Origin: Pseudovirgaria hyperparasitica
Lineage: Eukaryota > Ascomycota > Dothideomycetes > Acrospermales > Acrospermaceae
Assembly: GCF_010093815.1 (NCBI RefSeq)
Contig: NW_022985554.1
Coordinates: 1,086,999 to 1,150,998 of the forward strand
Direction of reading: 5' to 3'
DNA: 64,000 nt
Below, piece after piece: positions 1 to 11,443 of the stretch (position 1 is the first letter of the stretch; each line of letters starts with the position of its first letter). The position numbers were made by a program, and so were the translations under genes. Under the pieces are notes generated by a model. The model did not search any database. It was given only the letters and a program-made list of their open reading frames with translations, and had not been told where the DNA came from.

Positions 1-547
1 CAACAAGTTCAAGCAACTCACCATTCTTGATCAGCGCACCAATGAAGACGCCAATCTGCACCAAAGTGAGAGTAAAGCACACATATGTAATCTTTCCCGT
101 GAACCAGCCTTCCTTCTTCCGCACATATCTGCCGTTGTTTCCCCTTTGACCGCGATTCTTGCTCTGGCCTTCCGCGTCGACCCCATAGACGCCATTCCCG
201 TCCTTGGGGTTCAAGGGCGCTTGGCTTGAAGCAGCGTGAAGTGGAATCGCGTTTTGGTCGGCAAAGGGATCGGAACTGTGATTGTACGGAGAAGGTGTTG
301 CGTAGGGATTACCGGCGGCGCCATGATACGACGAGTCCATAGTCTGTAGGCTAGGCTGATGGCTGATATCAGGATGTTGGTGACTGTATGCTTGATTCCT
401 GTCATCAAAGGGCGATGCTACTGGAGATATGTCGTGCGCATCGTGTTGCCTGCCTCCTCCTACTCCTCCAAGAGCGCCAGAGCTCTGAGGACCTGCATGG
501 TGAAAGTCATCGTAAGGCTGGTTGTTGTAGTAGTCGTTGGCCGCCAT
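1..547 (-). CDS. Rhomboid-family membrane protein, N-terminal part (runs off window)
   Basis: Reading from the ATG at 547, the first exon (22-547) encodes 175 residues and ends at a GTGAGT donor at 21, so the rest lies outside the window. Residues 1-140 are hydrophilic, rich in Asn, Tyr, Pro, Gln and Ser, with fragments such as SDPFADQNAIPL and SPFDDR. They are followed by a basic stretch (YVRKKEGWF, 141-149) and a hydrophobic segment at about 152-173, a likely first transmembrane helix. This order (disordered cytosolic tail, basic KKxGWF box, helix, then an intron after LIKN) matches fungal rhomboid intramembrane serine proteases as I know them. The catalytic Ser/His helices are not in the window, so protease activity is inferred. 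Another polytopic protein with the same kind of tail is possible. No frame break is seen. Confidence 0.6.
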   Translation of the reverse strand, partial: MAANDYYNNQPYDDFHHAGPQSSGALGGVGGGRQHDAHDISPVASPFDDRNQAYSHQHPDISHQPSLQTMDSSYHGAAGNPYATPSPYNHSSDPFADQNAIPLHAASSQAPLNPKDGNGVYGVDAEGQSKNRGQRGNNGRYVRKKEGWFTGKITYVCFTLTLVQIGVFIGALIKNGELLELV

Positions 548-1780
548 GATGAGCGGAGACGAAGTTTGGGTGATCCTTCGCAGAAGGTCACAAAGCTACA
601 ATAGTCGGACGGGACGGGGACGAGAAGAGTTGGAATGCTGTTTTGGCAGAGCCGTTGGGTTGCGGGGGGACAAGGCTATTTGCTCGGAGGAGGGAGGTTT
701 GGAGCGGCCGGGGGGAGTGAGTGTTTCAGAATGAACCAAGCGGAGCGAAAAGGCAGACAGACAGAACGACAGACTGGCGCTGGTGGTGGAACGAGGGTCG
801 GGATTGCAGGACCCGTCAATGCAACAGCACGCAAGGGCGGGAGGAGTATTTTACTGCAAGGCAGGGTGGTAAGGTAATTAGGGAAGAAAAAGAGTTGTTT
901 GACGATAGGATAGATCGGGTCGGTCAGGGAAAAGCTGTGGTGGTAGATCTACGGCGGTTCCCTGCCCAGCAGCGCCACACAGCCACAGGCAGCCCCAACT
1001 GACATCCCCATTCCCTGCTCTGGCCTGAGCATCATCGAACCCAGCGCCAGCCAGCCAGCCAGGGCTCAAGCAAGAAGAAACACGCGCAAGGCCTGCCGGT
1101 GATCTGTCAGTGACCGGGGGAGTTGGTAGGGCGTAGGTAGTTGTGTACTATCCATTCATTGTCATATATAAGCTGCCTCACCCTCTCACCACCTACTACA
1201 GCCCAACAACTCATATATATACTCTTCAAAAGCGCTTCAACATATCAAATCTTCATTCTCCATTGACCTAATTGTTTCACGCCTTTGTTTGTCGAGGCCA
1301 TAAATAGACCCGGACTTCGTTTCGTTTCGTTTCAAAACCAACGTTGTCGGTCGGTCCCTTTGCGTTGCGCCACTGACGACGCGTGGCTGAGCTCGCATTC
1401 AATCCCATACAGGAAACAGTACAGTACCCGCCCCGGCCGGCCGCCCCACAACAACGACCCATTCATTCCATGAGCCGCGCTGTGCTGTGTGGGACTGGTG
1501 TACGTAATGCAACGTGTGCTCAGCTGAGGTTGTTCAAAAAGCCCAAAAGAAAATGTTTTGCATCGTTGTTGTTGTTGTAATTAACTACTGCATTAATTGG
1601 GTTCATCAACAAGCCAGCCCTGTGGCTCTGGGTATCTCTATAACTAATCATCATTCAAGCTTTTTCCCTCACTCCCCATCAAAATGCGCATGCGATGATT
1701 ATTTTGGTGTATCCAAAAACTCCACCTCTATCCATCCATCCATCCCTTGCAACACCCAGTCCAGTAGGGTCTACTCCCCT
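548..1780. other. Intergenic region between rhomboid-type gene and kinase 3' end
   Basis: About 1.2 kb that should hold the promoter and 5' UTR of the rhomboid-type gene and the 3' UTR of the kinase. Short open frames on both strands lack start context, introns or recognisable motifs. There is a GT-rich run near 520-540 and a TTG run at 1564-1576. I see no gene. Confidence 0.5.
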
Positions 1781-4700
1781 TCACGGACCGCCCGGCGAGC
1801 TTGAATGTGTCCTGGTCTGCCTCAGGCTTGGATTCATCATCTCTGATCCGATCGAGTCTACTCGTCCATGATTGTTGTGTGCTGCCGATCTTCGCACTTC
1901 TGATGATGCGCTTTTCGCTGCTGATTCCTTGAACGATTCAATCAACTTGATAAACTCTCGTCGGTATCGCGCGTCGCTAAACGTGATTGAGACGTCCGAG
2001 TGTTCTTCGCGATCATGCGAGACGCGGTGTGGTACGTTTGTCGTGTCTTCGGCTCGTGGGTCGTTGGCCGTCATCTTCTGGATGTCGAGGAGCGATCCGC
2101 TGGCTTTGTTGAAGACGCGCAGTTTGGCGTCGGCATCGTTGGACGTTGATAGTGAGCTGCCGCGCTTCACTGTGGAGGCATTAGCCTTGCCGATGACTTA
2201 ACGTGGAACGTCAACGTATTACTCACCGCTCCCTGCTGTCCAGATCTTCGCAGGGTCACGCTTGTTGTCGTCGGCGTGTACTCTGAACGTAAGCTGGCAG
2301 ACTCGCCCACTCGGCGACGACCGTTCCCACAGGATCAAATCGCCTGGCCCATAATCTTTACCGAGAAAACTTCGTCGAGATTTGAGTCGTCGGACCGTAC
2401 CAAAGAACGTCATGGTCCAGCCGGTTATACCCTTCAACAACTTCACGACCCCTGGGCCGTTGTCAGCGTGTGCTAATTACTGGCTAATCCCACACAGCAT
2501 ATACACCTACCGGAAGGTGGGACCGGAAACTCATGATGATCACCAATGGCAAAGTTGATCACAGCCGTGTTGTCAAACTCCTTAATCTCCTGACACTGTG
2601 CCCTCATGCTTGACTTCGCCTCTGGCTCTTCTCGCAGGTTCGAGATGTAGGTGGGGGAGCTCAAGTTCAGCATCTTGATCTGGAATCGGTATGCTCGCCT
2701 GCTATACCGTTGGATTTCGTCATCGAAGAGTTGCATTTCAAAGTCGATATCGGGGTAGACGGAGTACAGAGTGGAGTACATTACTGATGGTTCGGTAGGA
2801 GTACAGAGAACGAGCATACGGTAGTCGAGAGCAAGCTGATTCGAACGAGGTAGGATGCGAGCAATGTTCCAGACGTATGCAAACTGACTCTGGGCTTGAT
2901 TCTCCGAGAGTGTGACTTGACCGCATTGACGCACCTTCTCCGTGTCACCTGACGGCGATCGCAGACAGTCCACCAGCCTTTTGCCCTGGGAAGTAGTCAT
3001 TTGTATCGAGACGTGGTGATTGGGTGTCTCGGGGCAATATACCCAGTCATACAGCTCACCCCAAGCACCTGTTCCCCTCTTCTGAACATGATTGCAGTCC
3101 GACCACCACAAGGATGTCTCGTCCGCATTGACCTGCGAGAAGATGTTTGTGAGCGGCAGCCAGTAAGAGGTGCACTGAAGTCTCGAGTTGCTGCCAGGGG
3201 CACTAACGACCATGCGACGAGTGTTCTTCCAGACTGTACTGTCCATGCTTTCATAGACTCGAATAGCACGCGATTGCCCGTAGCATTCATCACTATGATC
3301 CGACAAGTCTGTCCCCTCGTAGACTAATAATGACATTATCGGTGCCTCAAAGAGCTGGCGCTCGTGCCCTTTGGCTCCACAGAGACAGGCCAAGCCTGAA
3401 CCTGTATGCTCATGTGCCGAAATACCGAGCCCTGGCGGAGACGAGGGTGCTGGAAGCGGAGTGAAAGCCGGAGCATCGTGATTAGCGCCCGGAATGCTGG
3501 GAAGACGGCCTGACCGTCCACCGGAGCTACGAGATCTAGTCATGGAAAGAGACGTCACTTTGTCTCGGCCAGGCGAGCCGGTCAGCGGAAGCAGATTCGA
3601 CGATGGGGTTGGTGGTGTATTTGAGGCCGAGGAGCGCAGTGACGTTCGCGGGACTAGTGAGCTACTGCCTTTGGGCGGCGGGGTTGAATTTGAATCCTGT
3701 GATGGTCGTCTGTCGGTGAATACAGGCCGAAAGCTAGCTGTGGTCGTATGTGAAGGTAGACTTGGATGTTCAATACGAGGCGGCGTCATATCTGTCGGGC
3801 CAACACTTGAGTTGGACCTTGAGGTAGGGCTCACGACCGACGTCTGTGATCTCGAGACACAGCACCTGCCGACGAAATAATCGTCCATTGAGGTATTGTG
3901 GAAGTGAGCTTGGATGTCATCGACAATGTCTGCTGCGGTCGGTCTATCGCCAGGATTCTGTCGGAACTGTTGACATGATCAAACGGGATCCCGAAGTGAA
4001 CACTCGCCAAACTCACCATCTTCTCGATCCAATCCAAAGCGACATCGTCGGGAGAGCCATCTCTTATGTGGTCCAGCCATGCTTTGGCAGCTTCAGGTTG
4101 ACACCAGTAGTCGACTGATGGACTATTCTCGTTGAGCAGGAAGCGGTCAAGGTCTTGCAAGCTATGTCCCTTGATGACGGATATCATCTCGATGTAGACG
4201 CAGGCCAAGGACCAGACATCAGACTTTTCATTCCGGGACTGACGATTCACAACCTCGGGGGCACAGTAGCGTAGCGTGAACTTTCCGGGGTCGCCTGTGG
4301 TGGTGGCAGTTGGGAGATCATTCCAGTCATGGCTAATGCCAAAATCGCAAAGGTAGATCTGGCCATCGTTGAGCAAGATGTTGCCAGGCTTGATATCTTT
4401 GTGTCTGAAACGATTCTCATGACAGTAGGAGAGTGCGGAGGCTATGCAACCGAAAGCGTTGCGCAGCCAGTTGACCTCTTCGCCGAGCAATGGCTCTTTG
4501 GCCTGTCGTTCAAGCAGTGTCTTCAGCTCCAGTTCAGCGACGGGAGTCAGGATCAGGGAGAAGGACCACAGGTCGGTATAGCTGCCGACATAGCTGACGA
4601 GATGTTTGTGGCGCAGGCGCTGCAAGGCCTTGAGCTCCCTTTCGAATTCCTCGAGCTTGCGCTGCTGGGTTGCGATATTGTTTCCTCTCAGGATCTTCTT

Positions 4701-5222
4701 CCGGGCAAAGAACAGACCGGATAGCTTATGGCGTACACGCTCGACGGAGGCCGAGCCACCTCTGCCCAAGTTCTCATATTCGTCAAAGTGGGCATGACCG
4801 TCACGGATATGACGGTGGGTCAGCATATGGCTGGTGAAGTTTGAGGCATTCATGAGCTCGGTGCGGGAACAGACGATCCATTGAGAGGTAAGAAAGTTCT
4901 CGAGAAGGACGTCCTCGTCCCTGAGCTTCATGGGCAGATAGATTTCACGAAAGGGAAAGGCGAGATCGTGCAGGTTGTCTTGGATGAAGGAGTGGAAGAT
5001 GGGAGAGTGCTGATCGAGGCCAAGCATGCGCAGGAGACAGTAGAGGCGTGGACGAGAGAACCAATCCTTGGTGTCGGGATGTGATTGCAAGGTGTTTGCG
5101 AGATCGAGAAAGACGGCATCGTCAATGATGGTGTCTGGAGGAGAGGATGGGATGAGAGCGTTGATGGAACGACGGACTTCGGCACGGGTGAGCAGCTGCT
5201 CGGGATCCCCAGACTCGGTCAT
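1781..5222 (-). CDS. Serine/threonine protein kinase with long C-terminal extension
   Basis: Four exons join in frame: 4017-5222, 2511-3966, 2227-2451 and 1781-2169 (introns 50, 59 and 57 nt, all GT-AG), giving 1091 residues. A protein kinase domain spans about residues 148-430: Gly-rich loop GRGGSASV (153-160), Lys in FARKK (175/176), catalytic HKDIKPGN with Asp276 (HKD instead of the usual HRD), DFG with Asp293, APE at 321-323 and SDVWSLA at 334-340. The first splice rebuilds subdomain XI, reading FRQNPGDRPTA. Residues 1-147 form an extra N-terminal region, and about 450-600 is Ser/Pro/Thr-rich and probably disordered. The remaining C-terminal half is soluble and unrecognised. All catalytic residues are present, so it should be active. 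Substrate and pathway cannot be told. The start is the first in-frame ATG, 1.3 kb divergent from the MFS transporter. Confidence 0.88.
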
Positions 5223-6540
5223 GGTTCCGGGGCGGCGGTATTATTATAGGAAGCTGGTAAGCTAGAATGACAGCAGCAATAATAGCTACAACTGGCAGAA
5301 CTTGTGGGGTGGACCAGTGACATTGTACCCGGCCGCAGCTGCATCAGACGAGGAGAAGGGCCGAAGAAGTCACAAGGGCACGGAGGATGGTGGTGGACAG
5401 GACATGTGGAGAGATGTGGTGAGGGAGAGAGTGTAAGAGGGTGAGTGAGAGAGGCAGATGGAAGTACAGGAGCTGGAGTGGAAGAGAGGCTGAGGATGAG
5501 GATGAGGAGGATGATGATGATGACGGCAGTGACGCGTGGAGGAGGCGGAAGATGGATGGGTGGATAGAGATGAGAACAAGCTGCAGCAGTGTAGTAGTTG
5601 TTGTTGTTGCAGCTGTGTGTACAGTGTATGTATTTCGACGTGTGTGCGTGTGTATAGGTAGTAGTATAAGAATGGATGATGGATAGCAAAGCCTGTCAGC
5701 GATGGATGAATGAATGAATGAATGAATGGATCGTATCGTATCGTGTGTCCCTCCCTCCCTGGACCTTGGGGATGGATCTTGGATCTATTTGGGAATTATC
5801 CCCCCCCCCCCGGTCCCTCCCCGTTTTCTCCCTTGGACCCCCCAAAAACCCAATTCCCCGCCAATGCTTAGGCGGTCCTGTCGCCCAATCGTCGCTTTGC
5901 ACGGGCACCATCCAGCCCGTTTGTCCCGCCTATTAGGCTTGTCCAAGCCGCCAAAGCCCCCACCACGGCCGCCTAATCCGCCCCGTCCTGCCCCCCGTTC
6001 TAGCTAGCACATGGCGGGGGATCTGCTCCAGCTGGGCCCAACAGTGCGCACGCAGCAGTCCAGGACAGTACAGGACAGTACAGTAGTTCTTCTGCCTCCC
6101 TCCACGACCAACACCACCACCACCACCACCACCACCACCACCACCGACCGGTCAACAGCTTGTCTCGGTCGTATAGGTTGGTTGGCATTATGCAGCTTGC
6201 CACTCATCTCTCATCCATCATTCATTCATTCATCCATCCATTCCCCCATCCATCAACATCTCAATCCAATCCTGTCCATTCAGCTGACCTGCCATGCCCG
6301 CCTCCCTATTCACTTCGTCTCCTCGCCAGGCAGCAGCACATCTTCGCCCTGTCAATTGATGCCTGCATGCCGTGGCGTGTAGTACAGCATGGCCCAGAAC
6401 GATACACTGCTGTGCTTGTTCCACTGCTCAGCCTCAGCCACCATGCTCCCATCTGATACATGTCCTCCTGCCCACTTTCATATCATGCCTACGCCGCCTA
6501 CGTCCCATGCCTTGACCTCCTTCACATTAGTCTGCCTATC
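5223..6540. other. Divergent promoter region, kinase / MFS transporter
   Basis: A 1.3-kb region between two divergent start codons, rich in low-complexity DNA. It has a purine-rich stretch (about 5390-5560, with GAT/GAG triplet runs near 5493-5525), a GAAT tetranucleotide run (5706-5728), a C run (5800-5811) and an ACC triplet array (6111-6145). TCCATCCA-type repeats occur around 6210-6255. No gene is supported. Open frames over the triplet arrays are artefacts of the repeats. Confidence 0.6.
6111..6145. repeat. (ACC)n triplet microsatellite
   Basis: About eleven uninterrupted ACC/CCA triplets in the promoter region upstream of the MFS transporter, preceded by a small duplicated ACAGTACAGG motif near 6062-6082. 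Confidence 0.9.
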
Positions 6541-9308
6541 ATGGACACTTCGAATCCACCTCCAAACCTGAAGAATGCTGACAACGCTGCTCCAGGAGCA
6601 AGAGGCCCCAAAGATCGCCATTTTGCCGCTGCTTTCTCGGGTTGGTCTGCTCAGCAATTGGACGACGCCGTCAAGACTTTGGTCGACCAATCAGATGGCT
6701 ATCTGGACGACTACCACCACTACCTTCTTCGTGGTGCCTACCTTGCCCAGTCGAAGAAAGCGTTCGATCGACCAAGAGAAGATGGTCTGGCCCTGAAAGA
6801 ACGTGAACAGCAATATCTCAAACTCGAACGAAGTGACCGTCGAATCGACAAGTTCAACCAGCCCTGGCGATTGTATTTCCTCATCATATGCTGCAGTCTG
6901 GGCGCCGCTGTGCAAGGATGGGATGAATGTGAGTTGCTTCTGTATCTGCCATCAACATCCAACTTGTCACTCACATTCCTCCTATAGCTGCGGTCAATGG
7001 GGGTAAGTCGGCCATGCTTTGCATCTATATCTATAGAACCAGCATATCTTCATCACAATTCCAACACTGAATCACCCTAGCACAAATCTTCTATCAGCCT
7101 GCTTTCGGAATCGATGGCAGTATAGGTCTCAAGGGCCTTATCAACAGTGCTCCTTACCTCTGCTGTACCCTCTCTTGTTGGTACGCTACATGGTCCTGGC
7201 CTTCATCGTCCAACTTTGCCTGCTCACTGATTTACTCCAAGGCTGAACTACCCCATGAACAAGCTTCTTGGCCGCCGAGGTACCATCTTCTGGACATGTC
7301 TTATTTCCTCAATCACCTGTCTGGGGCAAGCTTTTCCCCAGACATGGCAACAGCTCTTTGTAGCTCGACTTTTGCTTGGTTTTGGTATCGGGCCAAAGAG
7401 GTACAATCATTATTAGTCTCCAAGAACGACTCGGCTTAACCATTCTTAGTGCTACTATTCCCATCTTTGCTGCTGAGTGTGCTCCATCAAACATAAGAGG
7501 AGCGTTGGTGATGATGTGGCAGGTACGAGCTTCCATCTCTTGACGACCTACCATGGCTGAAGACACCCATGGGCAATCTTCTGTATAGCCAACGTAGCAT
7601 GAATTCAAGCTCTAGAAACCACTGTCGCATCAGCCTCGCTAATAGACTGCCAGATGTGGACTGCTTTCGGCATCATGTGCGGCTACATTGCTGGTGTTGT
7701 CCTTTACAACGTTGGTTCTGGAGCCTCAGCCCAATGCAGGTCTCCCGATGCTGACAAGACTATTCTTGCCTCCGCTCACTGTGTAGGATACTACCCATAA
7801 TCTCCCCTCATCAATGTTGCTAACATATCCTGCTCAGAGCCTAAACTGGAGGCTTATGCTTGCCAGTCCGGTATGTTCCCACCTTTGACCATCATTACGA
7901 CATACGCTTACCATGCTCCCGATGATACTGCCTCTAGTCGTGGTCATGTATATTTACGTCCTGCCAGAGTCCCCTCGATGGCTCCTCCTAAAGGCAAGAG
8001 AGGGCAAGGATAAACGCAGATACGAAGAGGCCTTCCTGGCTCTTCAAAGACTCCGCCACACCAAACTCCAAGCCGCCCGTGACCTGTTCCTGATCAACCA
8101 CCTGCTGGGAGAGGAGGAGAAGATTATGAAGTATGACAAACCATTCCTGGAGCTCTTCACAAATGGTAGGAACCGGAGAGCGCTGACGGCGTCTGTCATA
8201 TGTATGTTCATGCAACAGGTATGGACACGGATGAGTCTTGAGCCTGAGATATATATTGCTAATCCTCTTAGTTCTGCGGCATCAACGTACTCATATACTG
8301 TAAGCGTACACCACCGCCAGTCCAAGATCAGTCTGACACTCTCCAGATTCCAGCGATATTCTCGTACATAATGCTCACTTCAAGGAACGGCAGGCCCTTT
8401 TGACGAGTCTTGGCTTCGGAATCCTCAATTTCGTCTTTGCATTGCCAGCTGTCTGGACGATTGACTCGTTTGGTCGCCGCAATCTTCTACTGTCCACCTT
8501 TCCTTTTATGGCTCTGTCCATGCTGCTTGTCGCCATATCCTTCCAATTGGGCCCTGCTACGCCAATCGTCGGCCAAGTTGGCGTTACATCGGCGTCCTCG
8601 TCAACGGACACGCAAGCATCCCGTGGCCAAGTAGCTCTGCTATTCGTCGGCATGTATCTCTTTACCATCTTCTATTCTCCCGGCGAAGGGCCTGTCCCGT
8701 TCACGTACTCGGCAGAGTCAATGCCTCTTTACAACAGAGACTTTGGTATGGGAGTCACTACTTCGATCAATTGGTGAGCCTTGCCGTACCTGGAGTCTGT
8801 CCATCCGATGGCGAACGCCAACTCCTAACTCTTGAACTCTAGGTTCTTCAATTTCTTCTTGGCCATTACCTGGCCACCCTTCCTGAAAGCCTTCACGCCC
8901 ACTGGTGCGTTCTGCTGGTACGCCGCCTGGAACGTAGTCGGTTGGTTCTTGATCGTGTTTCTCGTTCCCGAGACAAAGGATCTGAGTCTCGAGCAACTCG
9001 ACCACGTCTTCAGCATACGCACACGTGAGCACGTTGCGCACGGCGCCGAGCAGATCAGTTGGTTCATCAGGACATACTTTGGCCGCCAGAAGGGGCTACG
9101 GCAGCCCGTGCTATTGACAGTCGACGAGAACGAGCCGCGCTTTGTTAGCCCGGAGCGGCGACGGCATTTCAGCGAAAGCTACCCAATGTATGACTGGGAG
9201 GATGATGCCAGGCCGAGTGCGGAGGCGTCTGGGCGCGACTCGAACAATCTTGGAAGGGCGAGCACACGAGACTCGCGATTTGAGAGAATGGGGAGTCGAG
9301 ACTACTGA
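6541..9308 (+). CDS. MFS sugar / myo-inositol-type transporter
   Basis: I assemble eleven exons: 6541-6928, 6988-7002 (15 nt), 7081-7180, 7242-7400, 7450-7522, 7654-7782, 7838-7870, about 7922-8218, 8272-8299, 8347-8773 and 8843-9308, about 704 residues. Sugar-porter hallmarks are all present: EsAVNGAQIFYQPAFG near helix 1, LGRRGT in loop 2-3, PESPRWLL after helix 6, QQFCGINVLIYYSSDI in helix 7, DSFGRRNLL, SPGEGPVPFTYSAES in helix 10 and FLVPETKDLSLEQLD after helix 12. The long N-terminal tail (about 125 residues) and the motif set resemble the fungal ITR1-like myo-inositol/H+ symporter branch, so a plasma-membrane proton symporter is likely; substrate is inferred. Intron 7 (starting 7871) has a good GTATGT donor but no AG that keeps the frame; the only downstream AG (7936-7937) would shift it. 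Either a non-AG acceptor, a sequence error or a damaged allele is implied. Every other junction is GT-AG. Confidence 0.85.
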
Positions 9309-9771
9309 GTATTGTAGTAATTTATTTGTAAAAGGTGATTCCCATGTTTCTCGGCACATTGCTCCCTTCTGGTAATTAGCCTCTTGATGGGACTATCCAA
9401 TTTTCCAACCGAGATTGTAAACACTGCATGCCCCATATTAATTATACCCCTATCAAGGTTAGCGTCATACTTACCCCGGGCTGCAGCCCGACGTCATCCA
9501 CACCCACGTGGCTGCGCGTGCCCAACGTGTTAAACTTATCCCAACCTCTCCCATCATGATATATATATATATATCCACGCCTCCTTGCGTTGTGTGAAAC
9601 GCATGCCTCAACATGGCGATTGCCAATCCATGAGTATCAGCTAGACTAACACGTAGAGCTATCAAAAACCCACCAATCCTTTGCCAGCCCCGGTCGTCTT
9701 ATAGTGTATTCCATCCTGGATATGCGCCGCGCTCGCTTCTCGTATCACACCTCTCACGGAAAGGCCTCACG
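9309..9771. other. Intergenic region
   Basis: This separates two genes on the same strand. It holds a short TA microsatellite (9559-9573) and a GC-rich palindromic patch near 9477-9492. Nothing else is recognisable. Confidence 0.5.
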
Positions 9772-11421
9772 ATGATAGGCACGTCCACTGCTGAATGGAT
9801 CTTTATTCTCCTCTCCATATCCCTACTGCGTGCCATCGCGCCTCTTTCAATCATTTACAGCATTCTCTGGCTCTTCTTCCCGATTGCTATCGTCAGGAAG
9901 CATCCACTACCATTCCTGCTCAAGATATATGCCCTTACCGAGTCCGCATTCTTTCTGTTCGTGTATCTCCCTCTTCGAGCCCGCAGCCAGTCCGCGGCTG
10001 TTCACCCTCCGCTGGCAGACCGTGCTGCGCGAGAGGCACTCTTCGAGGAATGCATGCAAACCTTGGACGACCCTGAGACCTATCTGCGCAAGTGGTTTCT
10101 GGACGCGCCCCTGCATGAGATCAAAAGGGAAAACCTGCGCGAGTGGGTGCGGTGGGGGTTCTTCTCGAGAAACGACGTCGCGGCCAACTCGCTCGACGAA
10201 GATGAGGTCGAGCAATATGTCGTTGGGCTCGAGAGGAAACTTGGGCGTACGATCGAGGAAGGGAGAGGGACGGCAAAGTCCTTTCGCCTGACGTTTGACA
10301 GCGTTGGGATGTCGCATCGACCCTTGGTCTGGTATTTGGTCAGTCTCCCCAGAAGCCCCGTGTTTCAATTCCTGATATCTACCCTCCAGCTCGTCTTCAT
10401 CGTCGATGTATACACCACAACCCGCCTGCTGTACGCCGGTCTAACCTACCACCGCCTGTCCTTCCCTCGCCTCCTCCTCACATTCCCCCCTCAACCACTC
10501 CCCCTGGCCCGGCACAAGTCCCCCTCCGAGACCCTCCCATACTGGTTCCGTCCCCACACATCCACAACAACAAGGCCGATAGTATACATCCACGGCATCG
10601 GCATCGGCCTCTACCCCTACGCCACCCTCCTCGCCGACCTCGCCCACGCCGACCCCTCAACCGGCATCCTCGTCTTCGAAATCCACCCAATCAGCGCCCG
10701 CATCACCCAGGCAACAGCCTCCATGCCCGTCCTCGTCGCCGAAATCCACCGCGTCCTCACCGCCCACAACATCCGCGACTGCGTCCTCGTCGCAAACTCG
10801 TACGGCACCGCCGTCGCATGCAACGTCCTCCGCTCAGCCCTCTTCGCCACGCCCGCCCGCCGCCCAGCCGTCCGCGCAACCAGCACCGCCTTCTCAAAAC
10901 CCCACATTGCCGCCCTCGTGCTCGTCGACCCCATCTCCCTGCTCCTCCACCAGCCGGCCGTGGCGTACAACTTCGTCAAGCGGGCCCCGCGGCGCGCAAA
11001 CGAGCACCAGCTGCACTATTTTGCGAGCTCGGACATGTGCGTTGCGCACACGCTCTCGCGGCACTTTTTCTGGACGGAGAATATCGTGTGGAAGCGGGAT
11101 TTGATGGCCCGGTTTGGCGGGCCCGTGTGTGTTTGTCTGGCGGGGCGGGACCTGATTGTTGATGCCGGGGGTGTGTGGAAGTATCTTACCGGGCGGAGCA
11201 GGGCGGAGAGTGTTGGGCGGGATCGGGATGTCTACCAGGAGGGCTATTTGCGGGTGCTGTGGTTTGAGGATAGGGATCACGCGCAGGTGTTTGATTACAA
11301 GGGGTGTAGAAGGGCGATTGAGAGCGTGGTGCGCGAGTACTGCGGCATCAGCAGGCATGGCATCGAGAACGACAACAACACCAACAACAACACCAACGCA
11401 GACCACGTATCCAACCCCTAA
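9772..11421 (+). CDS. Alpha/beta-hydrolase fold protein, membrane-anchored
   Basis: A single uninterrupted frame of 549 residues. The N-terminus has hydrophobic segments (about 8-36 and 45-62), suggesting anchoring in a membrane. The hydrolase core starts near residue 265 with PIVYIHGIGIG, the usual HG oxyanion-loop motif. The nucleophile elbow is ANSYGT with Ser343, an N-x-S-x-G variant of G-x-S-x-G. A candidate acid is Asp464 in LIVDAG and a candidate base is His503 in DRDHAQVF, in the right order and spacing for a catalytic triad. Thus an esterase or lipase-like hydrolase is likely; substrate unknown. The C-terminus ends in an Asn-rich tail. Codon use changes strongly along the gene, from C-ending (10440-10990) to G-ending (11040-11350). 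The stop lies only 22 bp from that of the convergent ADP-ribosylglycohydrolase. Confidence 0.85.
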   Translation: MIGTSTAEWIFILLSISLLRAIAPLSIIYSILWLFFPIAIVRKHPLPFLLKIYALTESAFFLFVYLPLRARSQSAAVHPPLADRAAREALFEECMQTLDDPETYLRKWFLDAPLHEIKRENLREWVRWGFFSRNDVAANSLDEDEVEQYVVGLERKLGRTIEEGRGTAKSFRLTFDSVGMSHRPLVWYLVSLPRSPVFQFLISTLQLVFIVDVYTTTRLLYAGLTYHRLSFPRLLLTFPPQPLPLARHKSPSETLPYWFRPHTSTTTRPIVYIHGIGIGLYPYATLLADLAHADPSTGILVFEIHPISARITQATASMPVLVAEIHRVLTAHNIRDCVLVANSYGTAVACNVLRSALFATPARRPAVRATSTAFSKPHIAALVLVDPISLLLHQPAVAYNFVKRAPRRANEHQLHYFASSDMCVAHTLSRHFFWTENIVWKRDLMARFGGPVCVCLAGRDLIVDAGGVWKYLTGRSRAESVGRDRDVYQEGYLRVLWFEDRDHAQVFDYKGCRRAIESVVREYCGISRHGIENDNNTNNNTNADHVSNP

Positions 11422-11443
11422 TAAATAACAAAAACCCCTAATC

